A DNA stretch of 10,285 nucleotides from an uncultured Bacteroidota bacterium (GCA_903933995.1 CAIZMD010000695.1:1-10285), one strand, 5' to 3'. Positions 1-7,143 are shown, counted from the first letter of the stretch. Numbers and translations: made by a program. Notes: generated by a model not told the origin, from the letters alone.

Positions 1-245
1 ACAAAGAGGATGGCTACTAAAAAGTACTTGATAGCCATTGGTTGGCGGGCATTGCCATGTGATTCAATACCACTGGCAAAGTTCTCCAGCTTGTCGGCGG
101 TTTTACGCTTAGGACCTACCCAGGCGGAAAGACCAATCATAAAAGCCACAAAACCCGCAGCAAAGATCAATTGTATGCCAATAGGCAGGTAATTGGCGGC
201 GGTATTTGATTCATTTACATCCAATAAAAAGGTCAGCCAGCTCAT
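1..245 (-). CDS. nuoA: NADH-quinone oxidoreductase subunit A (partial, 3' end outside window)
   Basis: Reading the minus strand from the ATG at 245-243 gives 81 complete residues (MSWLTFLLDV...), still open at the window edge. NuoA is a small three-helix membrane subunit of respiratory complex I, which passes electrons from NADH to quinone and pumps protons; it sits at the base of the peripheral arm. The visible part has the first membrane helix at about residues 22-42, then the loop typical of the family: GPKRK near 44-48, KLENFASGIES near 52-62, GNARQPM at 64-70, and IKYFLVAILF opening the second helix. This loop is the most conserved part of NuoA/NdhC. In most bacteria nuoA is the first gene of the nuo operon, so nuoB and others probably lie to the left; that is inference. 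A candidate promoter and the upstream terminator fit a transcription unit starting here. Confidence 0.93.
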   Translation of the reverse strand, partial: MSWLTFLLDVNESNTAANYLPIGIQLIFAAGFVAFMIGLSAWVGPKRKTADKLENFASGIESHGNARQPMAIKYFLVAILF

Positions 246-264
246 GGTTTTATTTTAAGTGGTG

Positions 265-272
265 CAAAAATA
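265..272 (-). promoter_or_regulatory. Candidate -7 element of the nuoA promoter
   Basis: The minus strand reads TATTTTTG, a full match to the Bacteroidota -7 consensus TAnnTTTG, ending 19 nt before the nuoA ATG. Transcription would start a few bases downstream, giving a leader of roughly 13-16 nt. No clear TTG-type -33 box is seen; that region is the T-rich tail of the upstream terminator. A small inverted repeat (AGCCT/AGGCT, 273-285) lies directly upstream of the element. Confidence 0.55.
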
Positions 273-291
273 AGCCTGTTAGGCTGGATAT

Positions 292-319
292 AAAAGAAAA
301 ACTCCCCAAAAAGGGGAGT
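292..319 (-). terminator. Intrinsic terminator after the TPR gene
   Basis: A perfect 7-bp inverted repeat, ACTCCCC (301-307) and GGGGAGT (313-319), encloses a 5-base loop. On the minus strand it is followed at once by TTTTCTTTTA (300-291), the usual U-rich tract, so it ends transcription of the cluster whose last stop codon is at 365-367, about 45 nt upstream. On the plus strand only a weak T-containing stretch follows. It separates this cluster from nuoA. Confidence 0.85.
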
Positions 320-364
320 AATTTCTTAGGTTTTGTTAGTATTTGACCTCTTTGAGGTTGAAAT

Positions 365-2161
365 TTACTTTTTGCCCTGCGGCTTAGAGTAATAGTCAAT
401 ATTTTTCTGCAATTCCGCTTTTACGCCAACAGCAAATTTGTTGTTGTCATCAGCAGGATCTGTGTACAGTAGCAACATGCTATCTGCTACAGCAATTCCA
501 CTTTGACAGTTTGCCAAGAATTCATCAACAATTGGTGTTTTGGTACCATCGCTTTTTACCTTAAAATCAGGACTTTTCTTTAAAGTGTTGGTCTTCTTAA
601 TATAGTACAAAATAGTATAATACTTATTCAAGAAAATGTCTTTTTTGTATTTCTCTTTGTTTACGGCTTCATAAACAGAATCCAAATACTTCAAAGCTTC
701 TACACCAGTTCCTGAAGTGGTATCAGCATCAGTACCAATTGCTGCTTTTTTATAAAAAGTATAAGGCTGAGGCTTATCAGGGAAAGCTACCATGTACTTT
801 TTGGCATAATCCATGGTTTGAGTAAAGTCTTTTGCATTTAGAGCAGCCAATGTGGTACGGTAGTAATCACCTTCACCCATGCTACCTTTTGCTACCATTA
901 CTTTATTCAACCAAAACAATTGCTCTTTGTACATTTTAGCCTTACCATACAAATCAGCTGCCTGATTCATATAGCCCAGTTTGTTTACTCTAGAAGTATC
1001 ATTTCCAATAGCTTGTTCTAAATAACCCACGGTTTGAGCTTCTCTTCCTGGAAATTTAGACAACAATTTCACAGCCAATTCATAGTCCTGGCTTTGAATA
1101 TCCAATTTAGCGTCAAAGAATTTGATCACGTTATCACGTGCTGCAACGCTATCACCCAAACGGTCATAGTTATAAGCATATAACAAGCTCAATCTTGGAG
1201 CAGCAGCCAAACCAGCAGAAGCTTCAATTTCTTTGGCTTTTGCCAATGACTCTGAATATTTACCTGCACGGAATAGGTATTCTGCATAGAAGAAATCGTT
1301 CAACGGATCTTTATCAGCATATTTTAAGAAATCATCCAAATAGCCTTTTGCCCTAACCACGTCTCTGTTAGAATAGTAGTTGAACAATTCCAAATAAGGC
1401 GCAGGGAATGTAGGATCTGCAGCTATTGCATTATTGAAATATTGCTCTAAAGATTCTTTGTTGTTTTGACTTTGGTAAACCTTACCAATCCGGAACATCG
1501 CCCTAGCATTTTTAGGGTCACGGCTAATGGCGTCTTGGAAAGCTTTTACAGCTTCACCACCGTTTTCACCACCTGTTTTCAGGTAGCAGATACCCATATT
1601 GGTCATAATGTCTGGATTGACTAAATCAATAGCAGCTGCCTGCTTTAATTTTTCAATTCCGTACATAGGATCACCAACGGTAGAACCACCCAATGAATTG
1701 GCAAAACCAATGGCATTCAAGATAGCAGCATTTGGCTTACCCTTGTTTTTACCCTTGGTTTCTGTGGTAGTAGTAATGGCTTGCTCAAACTTTTGTTTGG
1801 CAGCATTAATATTGTTTGACTCCAAGATATCCATGGTGCCTTGACCCACCCAAATTAAGGGGTCATTTACACCGTCTTGCAATGCTTTTTGATATATGGC
1901 CCTAGCGGCAGCAACACCATCAGCAGACAACACTTCACGGTTCTTAGCAACATTTGCAATACCCAACCAGTAGATCGCCTGGGGATCCTTAGGATTAGCA
2001 TCATAGGCTTTCTGCAGAACGTCTTTTGCACTTTTGTTCTTGTAAACGGCCTGTAACAATTTGATGCCATCTGGTACAGATTGTGCCATAGCGCACTGAA
2101 CCATTACCAAAGCTGTTAACATCAGCGATACGGTCTTCTTCATTTGTCTTTTTTTTATCAT
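365..2161 (-). CDS. Secreted tetratricopeptide-repeat protein
   Basis: This 598-residue protein has a signal peptide: a basic start, a hydrophobic core (about residues 11-23) and an AMA site before Q27, so it should be exported to the periplasm or outer membrane. No lipobox is seen. The body is helical with TPR-type units; the clearest run from about 57 to 250, with lines such as IYWLGIANVA, MTNMGICYLK and AMFRIGKVYQ, each ending in an acidic-Pro turn (DP). Further weaker repeats continue to about 480. TPR proteins are scaffolds, so the partner is not given by the sequence. Its ATG is 7 nt after the stop of the PstS-like gene, so the two are surely cotranscribed. An ATG at 2143 (residue 7, MKKTVSL) is an equally good start: it follows an A-rich tract and gives a more usual signal peptide. 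The protein ends in a polar tail (SKPQGKK). Function unknown; export and the TPR fold are fairly certain. Confidence 0.88.
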   Translation of the reverse strand: MIKKRQMKKTVSLMLTALVMVQCAMAQSVPDGIKLLQAVYKNKSAKDVLQKAYDANPKDPQAIYWLGIANVAKNREVLSADGVAAARAIYQKALQDGVNDPLIWVGQGTMDILESNNINAAKQKFEQAITTTTETKGKNKGKPNAAILNAIGFANSLGGSTVGDPMYGIEKLKQAAAIDLVNPDIMTNMGICYLKTGGENGGEAVKAFQDAISRDPKNARAMFRIGKVYQSQNNKESLEQYFNNAIAADPTFPAPYLELFNYYSNRDVVRAKGYLDDFLKYADKDPLNDFFYAEYLFRAGKYSESLAKAKEIEASAGLAAAPRLSLLYAYNYDRLGDSVAARDNVIKFFDAKLDIQSQDYELAVKLLSKFPGREAQTVGYLEQAIGNDTSRVNKLGYMNQAADLYGKAKMYKEQLFWLNKVMVAKGSMGEGDYYRTTLAALNAKDFTQTMDYAKKYMVAFPDKPQPYTFYKKAAIGTDADTTSGTGVEALKYLDSVYEAVNKEKYKKDIFLNKYYTILYYIKKTNTLKKSPDFKVKSDGTKTPIVDEFLANCQSGIAVADSMLLLYTDPADDNNKFAVGVKAELQKNIDYYSKPQGKK

Positions 2162-2168
2162 TGTTCTG

Positions 2169-3092
2169 TTAATCTGACTCTTTTATTTTACCGGAACGTT
2201 TGTTGAAATTCATTTTTGCAGGAACCAATAAGGCTCTTTTAAAAATCAACTGTCCCCTTTCTAAACTTAGAAAATTCATGAACCCTGTACCCAATCCTGC
2301 CGCATTCTCTTTTACTATATAGTATAAGGGTCTGGGAAGCGGGTATTGCGCGTAGGCGATGGTTGCTTGAGAAGGCTTTGCAAAAAAACCTTTCTCTACA
2401 CACCTAACACATTCAACCAGGGCCAATCTAATTGATTTGAGTTGCTCCTGTTGTTTGGGATCATGACTATCACCCACCCAACTCAAGCCTACAAATCCAA
2501 CTACGTTTTCATTTTTTGAAACAATATCAATTACGTCAGCACTGTTTTTAGAAGCTACCACATTGGCGCCAAAGCTTGCTCCTTTTAAAATGCTGTCTTG
2601 TAAAAAGCGAACGGTACTGGTGGCATTTTTTCCATCCATCACGGCTATCCTTTTACTTTTTCCGCTGAGAATATCTTTCAAATCGGCAATACTAAACACG
2701 CTGTCTTTAGAAGCTTGGTTTACTATTACCGCAACCGCGTCATAAGCCAGTATGGCAAACTGCGGCTGAAAACTCAATTTTGATTCAAAGAACGCTGTTT
2801 CATTTTTGGTTAGCCCTCTGGCTATCAAAATCATTCGAGTGCTGTCATTCTGTAAGTCTTTCAAACACTCCACTTCCGGTTTATAAGAAGCAATGATCTT
2901 GGTATCCGGAAAAGAAGAATGATGCACTTTTATCTGTTCTTCAATTACCGGTTTAAAACTCTCATCCACACTAATCCGAATAGTACCCTTATTGGGTGTA
3001 TCCCGATCATCCACCTGATTTGTTTTGGTTTTGCAAGCACCCAAGAGGGCAATGGCAAGCAACATCATCAAGGTTATTCTGTTCTGCTTCAT
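2169..3092 (-). CDS. PstS-like substrate-binding lipoprotein
   Basis: This 307-residue protein starts with a lipoprotein signal, LLGAC with the lipidated cysteine at residue 20, so it is membrane-anchored on the periplasmic side. The rest resembles the PstS-like branch of periplasmic binding proteins: an opening strand GTIRISVDES (36-45), LAYDAVAVIVN in the first lobe (115-125), the NATSTVRFL segment (156-164) where PstS has its SGT-containing phosphate loop, VVGFVGLSWVG (197-207), PLPRPLYYIV (251-260), and a closing FLSLERGQLI...LVPA (274-292). The last elements are typical of PstS. The phosphate loop is altered, so the ligand may not be phosphate. No pstC, pstA, pstB or phoU gene is nearby; the neighbours are a small membrane protein 1 nt upstream and a TPR protein 7 nt downstream. 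In Bacteroidota similar genes are, from memory, often near TonB/ExbBD genes; none are in view here. Fold fairly certain, ligand unknown. Confidence 0.85.
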   Translation of the reverse strand: MKQNRITLMMLLAIALLGACKTKTNQVDDRDTPNKGTIRISVDESFKPVIEEQIKVHHSSFPDTKIIASYKPEVECLKDLQNDSTRMILIARGLTKNETAFFESKLSFQPQFAILAYDAVAVIVNQASKDSVFSIADLKDILSGKSKRIAVMDGKNATSTVRFLQDSILKGASFGANVVASKNSADVIDIVSKNENVVGFVGLSWVGDSHDPKQQEQLKSIRLALVECVRCVEKGFFAKPSQATIAYAQYPLPRPLYYIVKENAAGLGTGFMNFLSLERGQLIFKRALLVPAKMNFNKRSGKIKESD

Positions 3093-3093
3093 A

Positions 3094-3327
3094 TCAATAA
3101 TCCCGCTTTATCCCTCTGTACAACCTGAATCCACCATATAATAGACAGATTCCGCCAAACATATACCTGAACGCAAGATCCGAGTCCATGATTTGCTGAA
3201 TTTTGAACTGTTCAGCAAAAAACAAGACGGATGCCATACCCAAAATCAAGATGGCCATGGTTAAGTCATATGTCATGCGCATCAAAGTATAACTTTTCTG
3301 CTGTTTTTCTCTGAAACGGTCTTCCAT
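3094..3327 (-). CDS. Small two-helix membrane protein of unknown function
   Basis: This 77-residue protein has a charged N-terminus (MEDRFREKQQKS), a hydrophobic helix at about 22-38 (LTMAILILGMASVLFF), a short polar link, and a second helix at about 52-70 (AFRYMFGGICLLYGG) followed by a basic tail (RGIKRDY). It is predicted to be an inner-membrane hairpin; by the positive-inside rule both ends would face the cytoplasm. I recognise no family. Its stop codon is separated from the ATG of the PstS-like gene by one base (TGATATG), so translation is probably coupled and the protein belongs with the lipoprotein and TPR protein. It appears to be the first gene of the unit, since a 265-bp gap and a divergent gene lie upstream. 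It is real rather than a chance frame because of its clear two-helix pattern and tight junction. Confidence 0.75.
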   Translation of the reverse strand: MEDRFREKQQKSYTLMRMTYDLTMAILILGMASVLFFAEQFKIQQIMDSDLAFRYMFGGICLLYGGFRLYRGIKRDY

Positions 3328-3518
3328 TTAACAATCTATTGAAACAGGGTGGGCAATTTAGTTAATAATTCGAATGAGAAAAGCAAAAATGCCAATCAAT
3401 TCAAAACAAAATCCTTTGTTTAAGTATAGATGCAGAAAATAACCGATTCCATAAGCACGCAAACGATTGAAACCTAATGGTTGTTAGTTAAAATAGGTCA
3501 TATGATTTTATTTTTAGC

Positions 3519-3535
3519 TTGGTTCTTGCAACCAA
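3519..3535. repeat. Inverted repeat upstream of the phosphatase promoter
   Basis: TTGGTT (3519-3524) and AACCAA (3530-3535) form a perfect 6-bp inverted repeat around the 5-base spacer CTTGC. It covers the place where the -33 box should be, about 17-33 bp upstream of the TATCTTTG element, so it could be a regulator site. It is not a terminator: nothing upstream on the plus strand needs one and the T-run is weak. Chance occurrence in AT-rich DNA is possible. Confidence 0.35.
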
Positions 3536-3559
3536 AATTTTTACTTGAACCTATCTTTG
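3526..3559 (+). promoter_or_regulatory. Promoter of the tyrosine phosphatase gene
   Basis: TATCTTTG at 3552-3559 matches the Bacteroidota -7 consensus TAnnTTTG exactly. A TTG at 3526-3528 lies 23 bases upstream, within the usual range for the -33 box. The start codon is 33 nt beyond the -7 element, giving a leader of about 27-30 nt that includes an A-rich tract (AAAAAGAAAA) before the ATG, in line with translation signals in this phylum. Confidence 0.65.
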
Positions 3560-3592
3560 AGCAATCCTGATTGATTAAAAAGAAAATAGCTG

Positions 3593-4069
3593 ATGAAAAT
3601 TCTCATGGTTTGTTTGGGCAATATTTGCAGAAGTCCGTTGGCGGAAGGTATACTTCAGGCAAAAGCGGCTGCTGCAGGTTTGGACTGGACCGTAGATAGC
3701 GCAGGTACCGGCGGATACCATAATGGAGAAGCCCCACATAAATTGTCACAGAAAGTAGCCAAACTCAATGGAATAGATATTTCTAGTCAAAGGGGTAGAC
3801 AATATATAGCAGCAGATATGGATGCATTTGACCGCATTTATACCATGGACCAAGACAATTATTCAGAAGTAAAACGCATTAGTGGCCGCCATTTTAAACC
3901 CGAGAAAACAGACCTGATTTTAAATAGTTTATACCCCAGTGAAAACCACTCTGTGCCTGATCCCTGGTATGGAACAGAGCCCGGATACCATGAAGTATTT
4001 GAACTCTTGTCCAATGCCTGTGACCGCATTATTGCAGACTATCTGCAAGCCAGCACCTATCGCCAATAG
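3593..4069 (+). CDS. Low-molecular-weight protein tyrosine phosphatase
   Basis: This 158-residue protein is full length for the family (about 150-160) and cytosolic, with no signal peptide. It removes phosphate from tyrosine in proteins by way of a cysteine-phosphate intermediate. The N-terminal P-loop CLGNICRS (residues 7-14) has the C-x5-R signature with nucleophile C7 and R13. The general acid is D123 in the DPWYG motif (123-127), and DSAGTGGYHNGE (35-46) is the usual second conserved region. In many bacteria such enzymes sit beside a tyrosine kinase and capsule export genes (Wzb/Wzc); here there is none, and the gene stands alone before hisS with 45 nt between them. The ATG is chosen because the P-loop must be near the N-terminus and the promoter lies just upstream. 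Arsenate reductases share the fold but lack this motif arrangement. Substrate unknown. Confidence 0.93.
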   Translation: MKILMVCLGNICRSPLAEGILQAKAAAAGLDWTVDSAGTGGYHNGEAPHKLSQKVAKLNGIDISSQRGRQYIAADMDAFDRIYTMDQDNYSEVKRISGRHFKPEKTDLILNSLYPSENHSVPDPWYGTEPGYHEVFELLSNACDRIIADYLQASTYRQ

Positions 4070-4089
4070 GCAAAGCAAGTTCCCTTACT

Positions 4090-4097
4090 TATCTTTG
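4090..4097 (+). promoter_or_regulatory. Candidate -7 element of the hisS promoter
   Basis: TATCTTTG, identical to the octamer ahead of the phosphatase gene and of rlmN, starts 20 nt after the phosphatase stop codon and ends 17 nt before the hisS ATG. It predicts a leader of about 10-13 nt. A clear -33 TTG is not seen. It suggests hisS has its own promoter in addition to any read-through. Confidence 0.55.
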
Positions 4098-4114
4098 CGG
4101 CCATTGAAGCAATT

Positions 4115-5482
4115 ATGAGCAAACCCAGTTTACCACAAGGCACCAGAGATTTTAGCGCGTCTACCGTTAGAAAGCGTCATTATATTTTTCAAACCATTCG
4201 CAACACATTTGAATTGTACGGATTCCAACCACTGGAAACCCCGGCCATGGAAAATTTGGATACCCTCATGGGTAAGTATGGAGAAGAGGGAGACAAACTC
4301 ATTTTCAAGATCCTGAACAATGGCTTGGACAATCCAGCCAAATTGGATCAAATTCAACAAGACTTTCAAAAAGTATTGGAAGGAAAAAATACCAAGGGCA
4401 TTACCGAGCGAGCATTGCGTTATGATTTAACCATTCCCTTTGCTAGGTATGTGGCCATGAATCATGGACAATTGACCATGCCATTTAAACGCTATCAGAT
4501 TCAACCCGTATGGCGTGCCGATAGGCCTCAAAAGGGCCGCTACCGAGAGTTCTATCAGTGTGATGCAGACGTGGTAGGTTCTTATTCATTGCTCAATGAA
4601 GTAGAACTGGCTAGCATTTATGCAACCGTGTTTGAACAACTAGGTGTGTCAGTTACTATTAAAATCAATAGCAGAAAAATCTTGGCAGCACTGGCAGAAA
4701 TCTGTGGCGGGGCCGATAAAATGGTAGACATTACCGTTGCTATTGACAAGCTAGACAAGATTGGTTTAGAAAAAGTAAAAGAAGAATTGTCTCAGCGCGG
4801 ATTAACAGATGCTCAGATTCAAACCATTGAACAATACCTGTCTATTGAAGGAGACAATGCCACAAAAATGGCAGCATTAAAAGCCCTGCTGGGCGATAAT
4901 GAAACTGGAAACAAAGGCATTACAGAATTGGAATGGCTATTAAGTTATCATGCAGGCAACAACACGGGCAAATCTTTACAAGCAGATTTTACTTTGGCGC
5001 GTGGACTGAACTATTATACCGGAATTATTTTTGAAGTAAAAGCCAATGACGCCCAAATGGGCAGTATTGGTGGCGGTGGCCGATATGATGACTTGACAAG
5101 CACTTTTGATGTACCAAATATTCCAGGCGTGGGCATCTCTTTTGGAGTAGATAGAATTTATGACGTGATGGAAGAACTACAACTCTTTCCCTCCGAAGTA
5201 CAAACGGGCACCAAGGTCTTGTTTTTTAACCTAGGCGATGCAGAAAGTAGGGCAGCATTTCAATTGATGCAGCAACTACGTGCCAAAGGTGTGGCGGCAG
5301 AACTCTATCACGAGAATGCCAAGTTTGACAAGCAGTTTAAGTATGCCGATAAAAAACAAATTCCTTACGCCGTGATGATTGGCAGTAAGGAATTGTCTGA
5401 AAATGTATTGGTCTTGAAAAACCTTGTGACAGGTGTTCAAGAAACACTATCTAGTGAAGGACTCTTGGCCTTTGCTTTTTAG
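4115..5482 (+). CDS. hisS: Histidyl-tRNA synthetase
   Basis: This 455-residue class II aminoacyl-tRNA synthetase joins histidine to tRNA-His in the cytosol using ATP, normally as a homodimer. It opens with the family start SLPQGTRDF (5-13). Motif 2 is at about 142-150 (RYREFYQCD), preceded by RYDLTIPFARY (102-112) which lines the active site. The histidine-specific HisA element is at 294-307 (ARGLNYYTGIIFE), and motif 3 at 338-348 (GVGISFGVDRI) with the ATP-binding arginine R347. Residues 365-455 form the anticodon-binding domain. A segment near 67-98 rich in charged and Asn/Gln residues lies between motifs 1 and 2. Length is in the normal range (about 420-460). The last 36 nt overlap the 3' end of a gene on the other strand, and the reading frame ends AFAF then TAG. 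All catalytic motifs are intact, so it is expected to be the functional, essential copy. Confidence 0.97.
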   Translation: MSKPSLPQGTRDFSASTVRKRHYIFQTIRNTFELYGFQPLETPAMENLDTLMGKYGEEGDKLIFKILNNGLDNPAKLDQIQQDFQKVLEGKNTKGITERALRYDLTIPFARYVAMNHGQLTMPFKRYQIQPVWRADRPQKGRYREFYQCDADVVGSYSLLNEVELASIYATVFEQLGVSVTIKINSRKILAALAEICGGADKMVDITVAIDKLDKIGLEKVKEELSQRGLTDAQIQTIEQYLSIEGDNATKMAALKALLGDNETGNKGITELEWLLSYHAGNNTGKSLQADFTLARGLNYYTGIIFEVKANDAQMGSIGGGGRYDDLTSTFDVPNIPGVGISFGVDRIYDVMEELQLFPSEVQTGTKVLFFNLGDAESRAAFQLMQQLRAKGVAAELYHENAKFDKQFKYADKKQIPYAVMIGSKELSENVLVLKNLVTGVQETLSSEGLLAFAF

Positions 5483-5836
5483 TAGATATTTTCTATCCAA
5501 AATGGCAACTGTTTTATCCTTGGTTCCTTCCAAGTGATAACCCATTACGTCTATGACAACACCTGTAATGGCTTTGTCTGCATTGCGTACAAATTTGCCC
5601 GTGCCTTGGTATTCGGGAATGGCAAAAGAATCAGTAGCAACTTTTTCTAAAGAGCCAGAACCCTTGTCAGAACTAAATACCAGCTTACCACCGTCTACAG
5701 AAATAGTCACATAAGAGACAATGCCACCTTCTGGAAAAGTAAACTTACCGGTGTACTGTTGTAAACTATCGGTTTGGGCCTGAGCCATGAATCCGAATCC
5801 CATCATTGCCATTAAAAGGAATGCCATTTTTTTCAT
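5447..5836 (-). CDS. Small secreted DUF3471-like protein
   Basis: This 129-residue protein has a signal peptide of about 20 residues (MKKMAFLLMAMMGFGFMAQA, cut before Q21), so the mature form of about 109 residues is exported. The mature part begins QYTGKFTF and continues with alternating beta-strand patterns, a VTISVDGGKLVFSS turn (43-56) and a DSFAIPEYQG segment (69-78). This resembles the DUF3471 domain found at the C-terminus of many beta-lactamase-family proteins and as free secreted proteins in Bacteroidota: Y-x-G-K/x-Y followed by a beta-meander that ends in a phenylalanine/proline element. The assignment is by eye, so moderately sure. The last 11 codons and the stop lie inside the end of hisS on the other strand. 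An ATG at residue 4 (MAFLLMA) is an alternative start. No enzyme motif is visible; a ligand-binding or lipid-associated role is only a guess. Confidence 0.75.
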   Translation of the reverse strand: MKKMAFLLMAMMGFGFMAQAQTDSLQQYTGKFTFPEGGIVSYVTISVDGGKLVFSSDKGSGSLEKVATDSFAIPEYQGTGKFVRNADKAITGVVIDVMGYHLEGTKDKTVAILDRKYLLKSKGQESFTR

Positions 5837-5869
5837 TGTACTACTGTTTGATTGTTATTTTGAGTCATC

Positions 5870-5877
5870 CAAATTAA
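5870..5877 (-). promoter_or_regulatory. Possible -7 element for the secreted protein gene
   Basis: The minus strand reads TTAATTTG, one base off TAnnTTTG, ending 33 nt before the ATG at 5836. The distance equals that of the phosphatase and RluB-like promoters. The -33 region has no good TTG at the right spacing. A small palindrome TGAAC-C-GTTCA (5898-5908) lies about 20 bp upstream and could be an operator or chance. Confidence 0.3.
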
Positions 5878-5949
5878 GGGATATTTCAAGCAGTTGATGA
5901 ACCGTTCAAAAAATAATGGAATCTTAATCAAATGCTTCTACGTTCGTTG

Positions 5950-7143
5950 CTACAGACCTTCATAAATCACGGCCGCACCCTGACCCACACCCACACACAT
6001 AGTAGCCAAACCATATTTTGACTTGCGTCTAAACATCTCGTGTAAGAGCGTGGTACTAATTCTAACCCCACTGCAACCCAGTGGATGACCCAGGGCAATA
6101 GCACCACCATTTACGTTTACAATGTCTTGGTTCAATTCCAATTCCTGAATACAGGCCAGACTCTGAGAAGCAAATGCTTCATTGAGTTCTACTAGGTCTA
6201 GGTCTTCTAGTTTAAGATCGCCCCGGAGCAATGCTTTTTCAGTAGCTAATACAGGACCCATACCCATGATGGCGGGATCCACCCCTGCCACGGCCATGCT
6301 TACTACCCTACCAATGGGTTGTAGGTTAAAGAGTTTCACGGCTTCTTCACTGGCCAATAACATGGCAGCAGCGCCGTCATTAATACCCGATGAATTACCC
6401 GCGGTGACAGAACCGTCTTTGGCAAAAGCGGGTTTGAGATTTGCTAATTTTTCCAAACTGGTTTGTCTGGGATGCTCGTCTTGGTTGAACCAGGTAATCA
6501 AACGGTCCTGCTCCATTTCAATAGCAGCCAGCTCATCTTCCCACCTATTATCGGCCAGCGCCGCAAAATATTTTTCCTGAGAACCAAGGGCAAATATGTC
6601 CTGCGCCTCACGGCTGATCTGCCATTGTTTGGCCACATTCTCTGCAGTCTCACCCATGGTATAAGGATGGTGCATGGCAGCTAATTGCTTGTTCACAAAA
6701 CGCCAACCCATGGTGGTATCAAAGCTTTCCAGCTTGCGGCTAAATGCCCCATCGCTCTTGGCTGTAACAAAGGGTGCGCGGGTCATACTTTCTACGCCTG
6801 CAGCAATATACAATAGCCCTTCGTTGCATTGAATAGCCCTAGCCGCATCCATAATGGCTTGCAAACCAGAAGCGCATAATCTATTCACCGTATTACCCGC
6901 AACACTCACGGGAAGACCGGCCAATAAAGCAGCCATTCTAGCCACGTTCCGATTGTCTTCACCAGCCTGATTGGCGGCTCCAGCAATCACGTCTTCAATG
7001 GCAGCGGGGTCAATACTGGGGTTGCGTTGCAACAACACACGGATCACATGGGCCAATAAATCGTCTGGGCGATAGCCAGCCAATTTGCCCCCATAACGTC
7101 CAATAGGTGTTCTTACAGCATCAATAATATAGGCAGTTTTCAT
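5950..7143 (-). CDS. pcaF: 3-oxoadipyl-CoA thiolase-like acetyl-CoA acyltransferase (PcaF/PaaJ type)
   Basis: This 397-residue enzyme is a full-length thiolase of the degradative type, splitting 3-oxoacyl-CoA with CoA to give acetyl-CoA and a shortened acyl-CoA. The nucleophile is C90 in NRLCASG, the second active-site set is H353 in GHPLG and C383 in CVGVGQG; NEAF (321-324) is also present. Several blocks match, from memory, the 3-oxoadipyl-CoA thiolases PcaF/PaaJ rather than plain acetoacetyl-CoA thiolases: RTPIGRYGG (11-19), NQAGEDNRNVARMA (58-71), the FDTTMGWRFVN block (141-151) and MGETAENVA (163-171). Those enzymes finish beta-ketoadipate and phenylacetate breakdown, giving succinyl-CoA and acetyl-CoA. 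No other aromatic-degradation gene is in the window, so the true substrate could be a fatty-acid or amino-acid derived 3-oxoacyl-CoA. It is transcribed alone, divergent from rlmN with 96 bp between. A weak -7-like TATCTTG (minus, 7186-7180) is the only promoter hint. Symbol is tentative. Confidence 0.88.
   Translation of the reverse strand: MKTAYIIDAVRTPIGRYGGKLAGYRPDDLLAHVIRVLLQRNPSIDPAAIEDVIAGAANQAGEDNRNVARMAALLAGLPVSVAGNTVNRLCASGLQAIMDAARAIQCNEGLLYIAAGVESMTRAPFVTAKSDGAFSRKLESFDTTMGWRFVNKQLAAMHHPYTMGETAENVAKQWQISREAQDIFALGSQEKYFAALADNRWEDELAAIEMEQDRLITWFNQDEHPRQTSLEKLANLKPAFAKDGSVTAGNSSGINDGAAAMLLASEEAVKLFNLQPIGRVVSMAVAGVDPAIMGMGPVLATEKALLRGDLKLEDLDLVELNEAFASQSLACIQELELNQDIVNVNGGAIALGHPLGCSGVRISTTLLHEMFRRKSKYGLATMCVGVGQGAAVIYEGL

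Larger units (their letters stand above)
3328..3592. other. Divergent intergenic region (265 bp)
   Basis: This AT-rich stretch lies between the start of the membrane-protein gene (minus) and that of the tyrosine phosphatase gene (plus). It holds the phosphatase promoter and a hairpin described separately. For the minus-strand unit I find only imperfect -7 candidates (TAAATTG about 30 nt and TAGATTG about 5 nt before the ATG), neither convincing. No open frame of note and no tRNA-like fold is visible. Confidence 0.6.

Noticed and set aside
346..358. ACCTC-TTT-GAGGT hairpin just after the TPR gene stop codon
   Set aside because: Only 5 bp and without a following T-run; the stronger stem at 301-319 serves as terminator.
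3328..3360. TAAATTG and TAGATTG as promoter elements for the membrane-protein cluster
   Set aside because: Both deviate from TAnnTTTG and no -33 partner is visible; the real promoter of this unit is not identified.
6182..6580. 132-residue open frame on the plus strand opposite the thiolase
   Set aside because: Serine-rich shadow of the thiolase sequence, with no promoter or domain.
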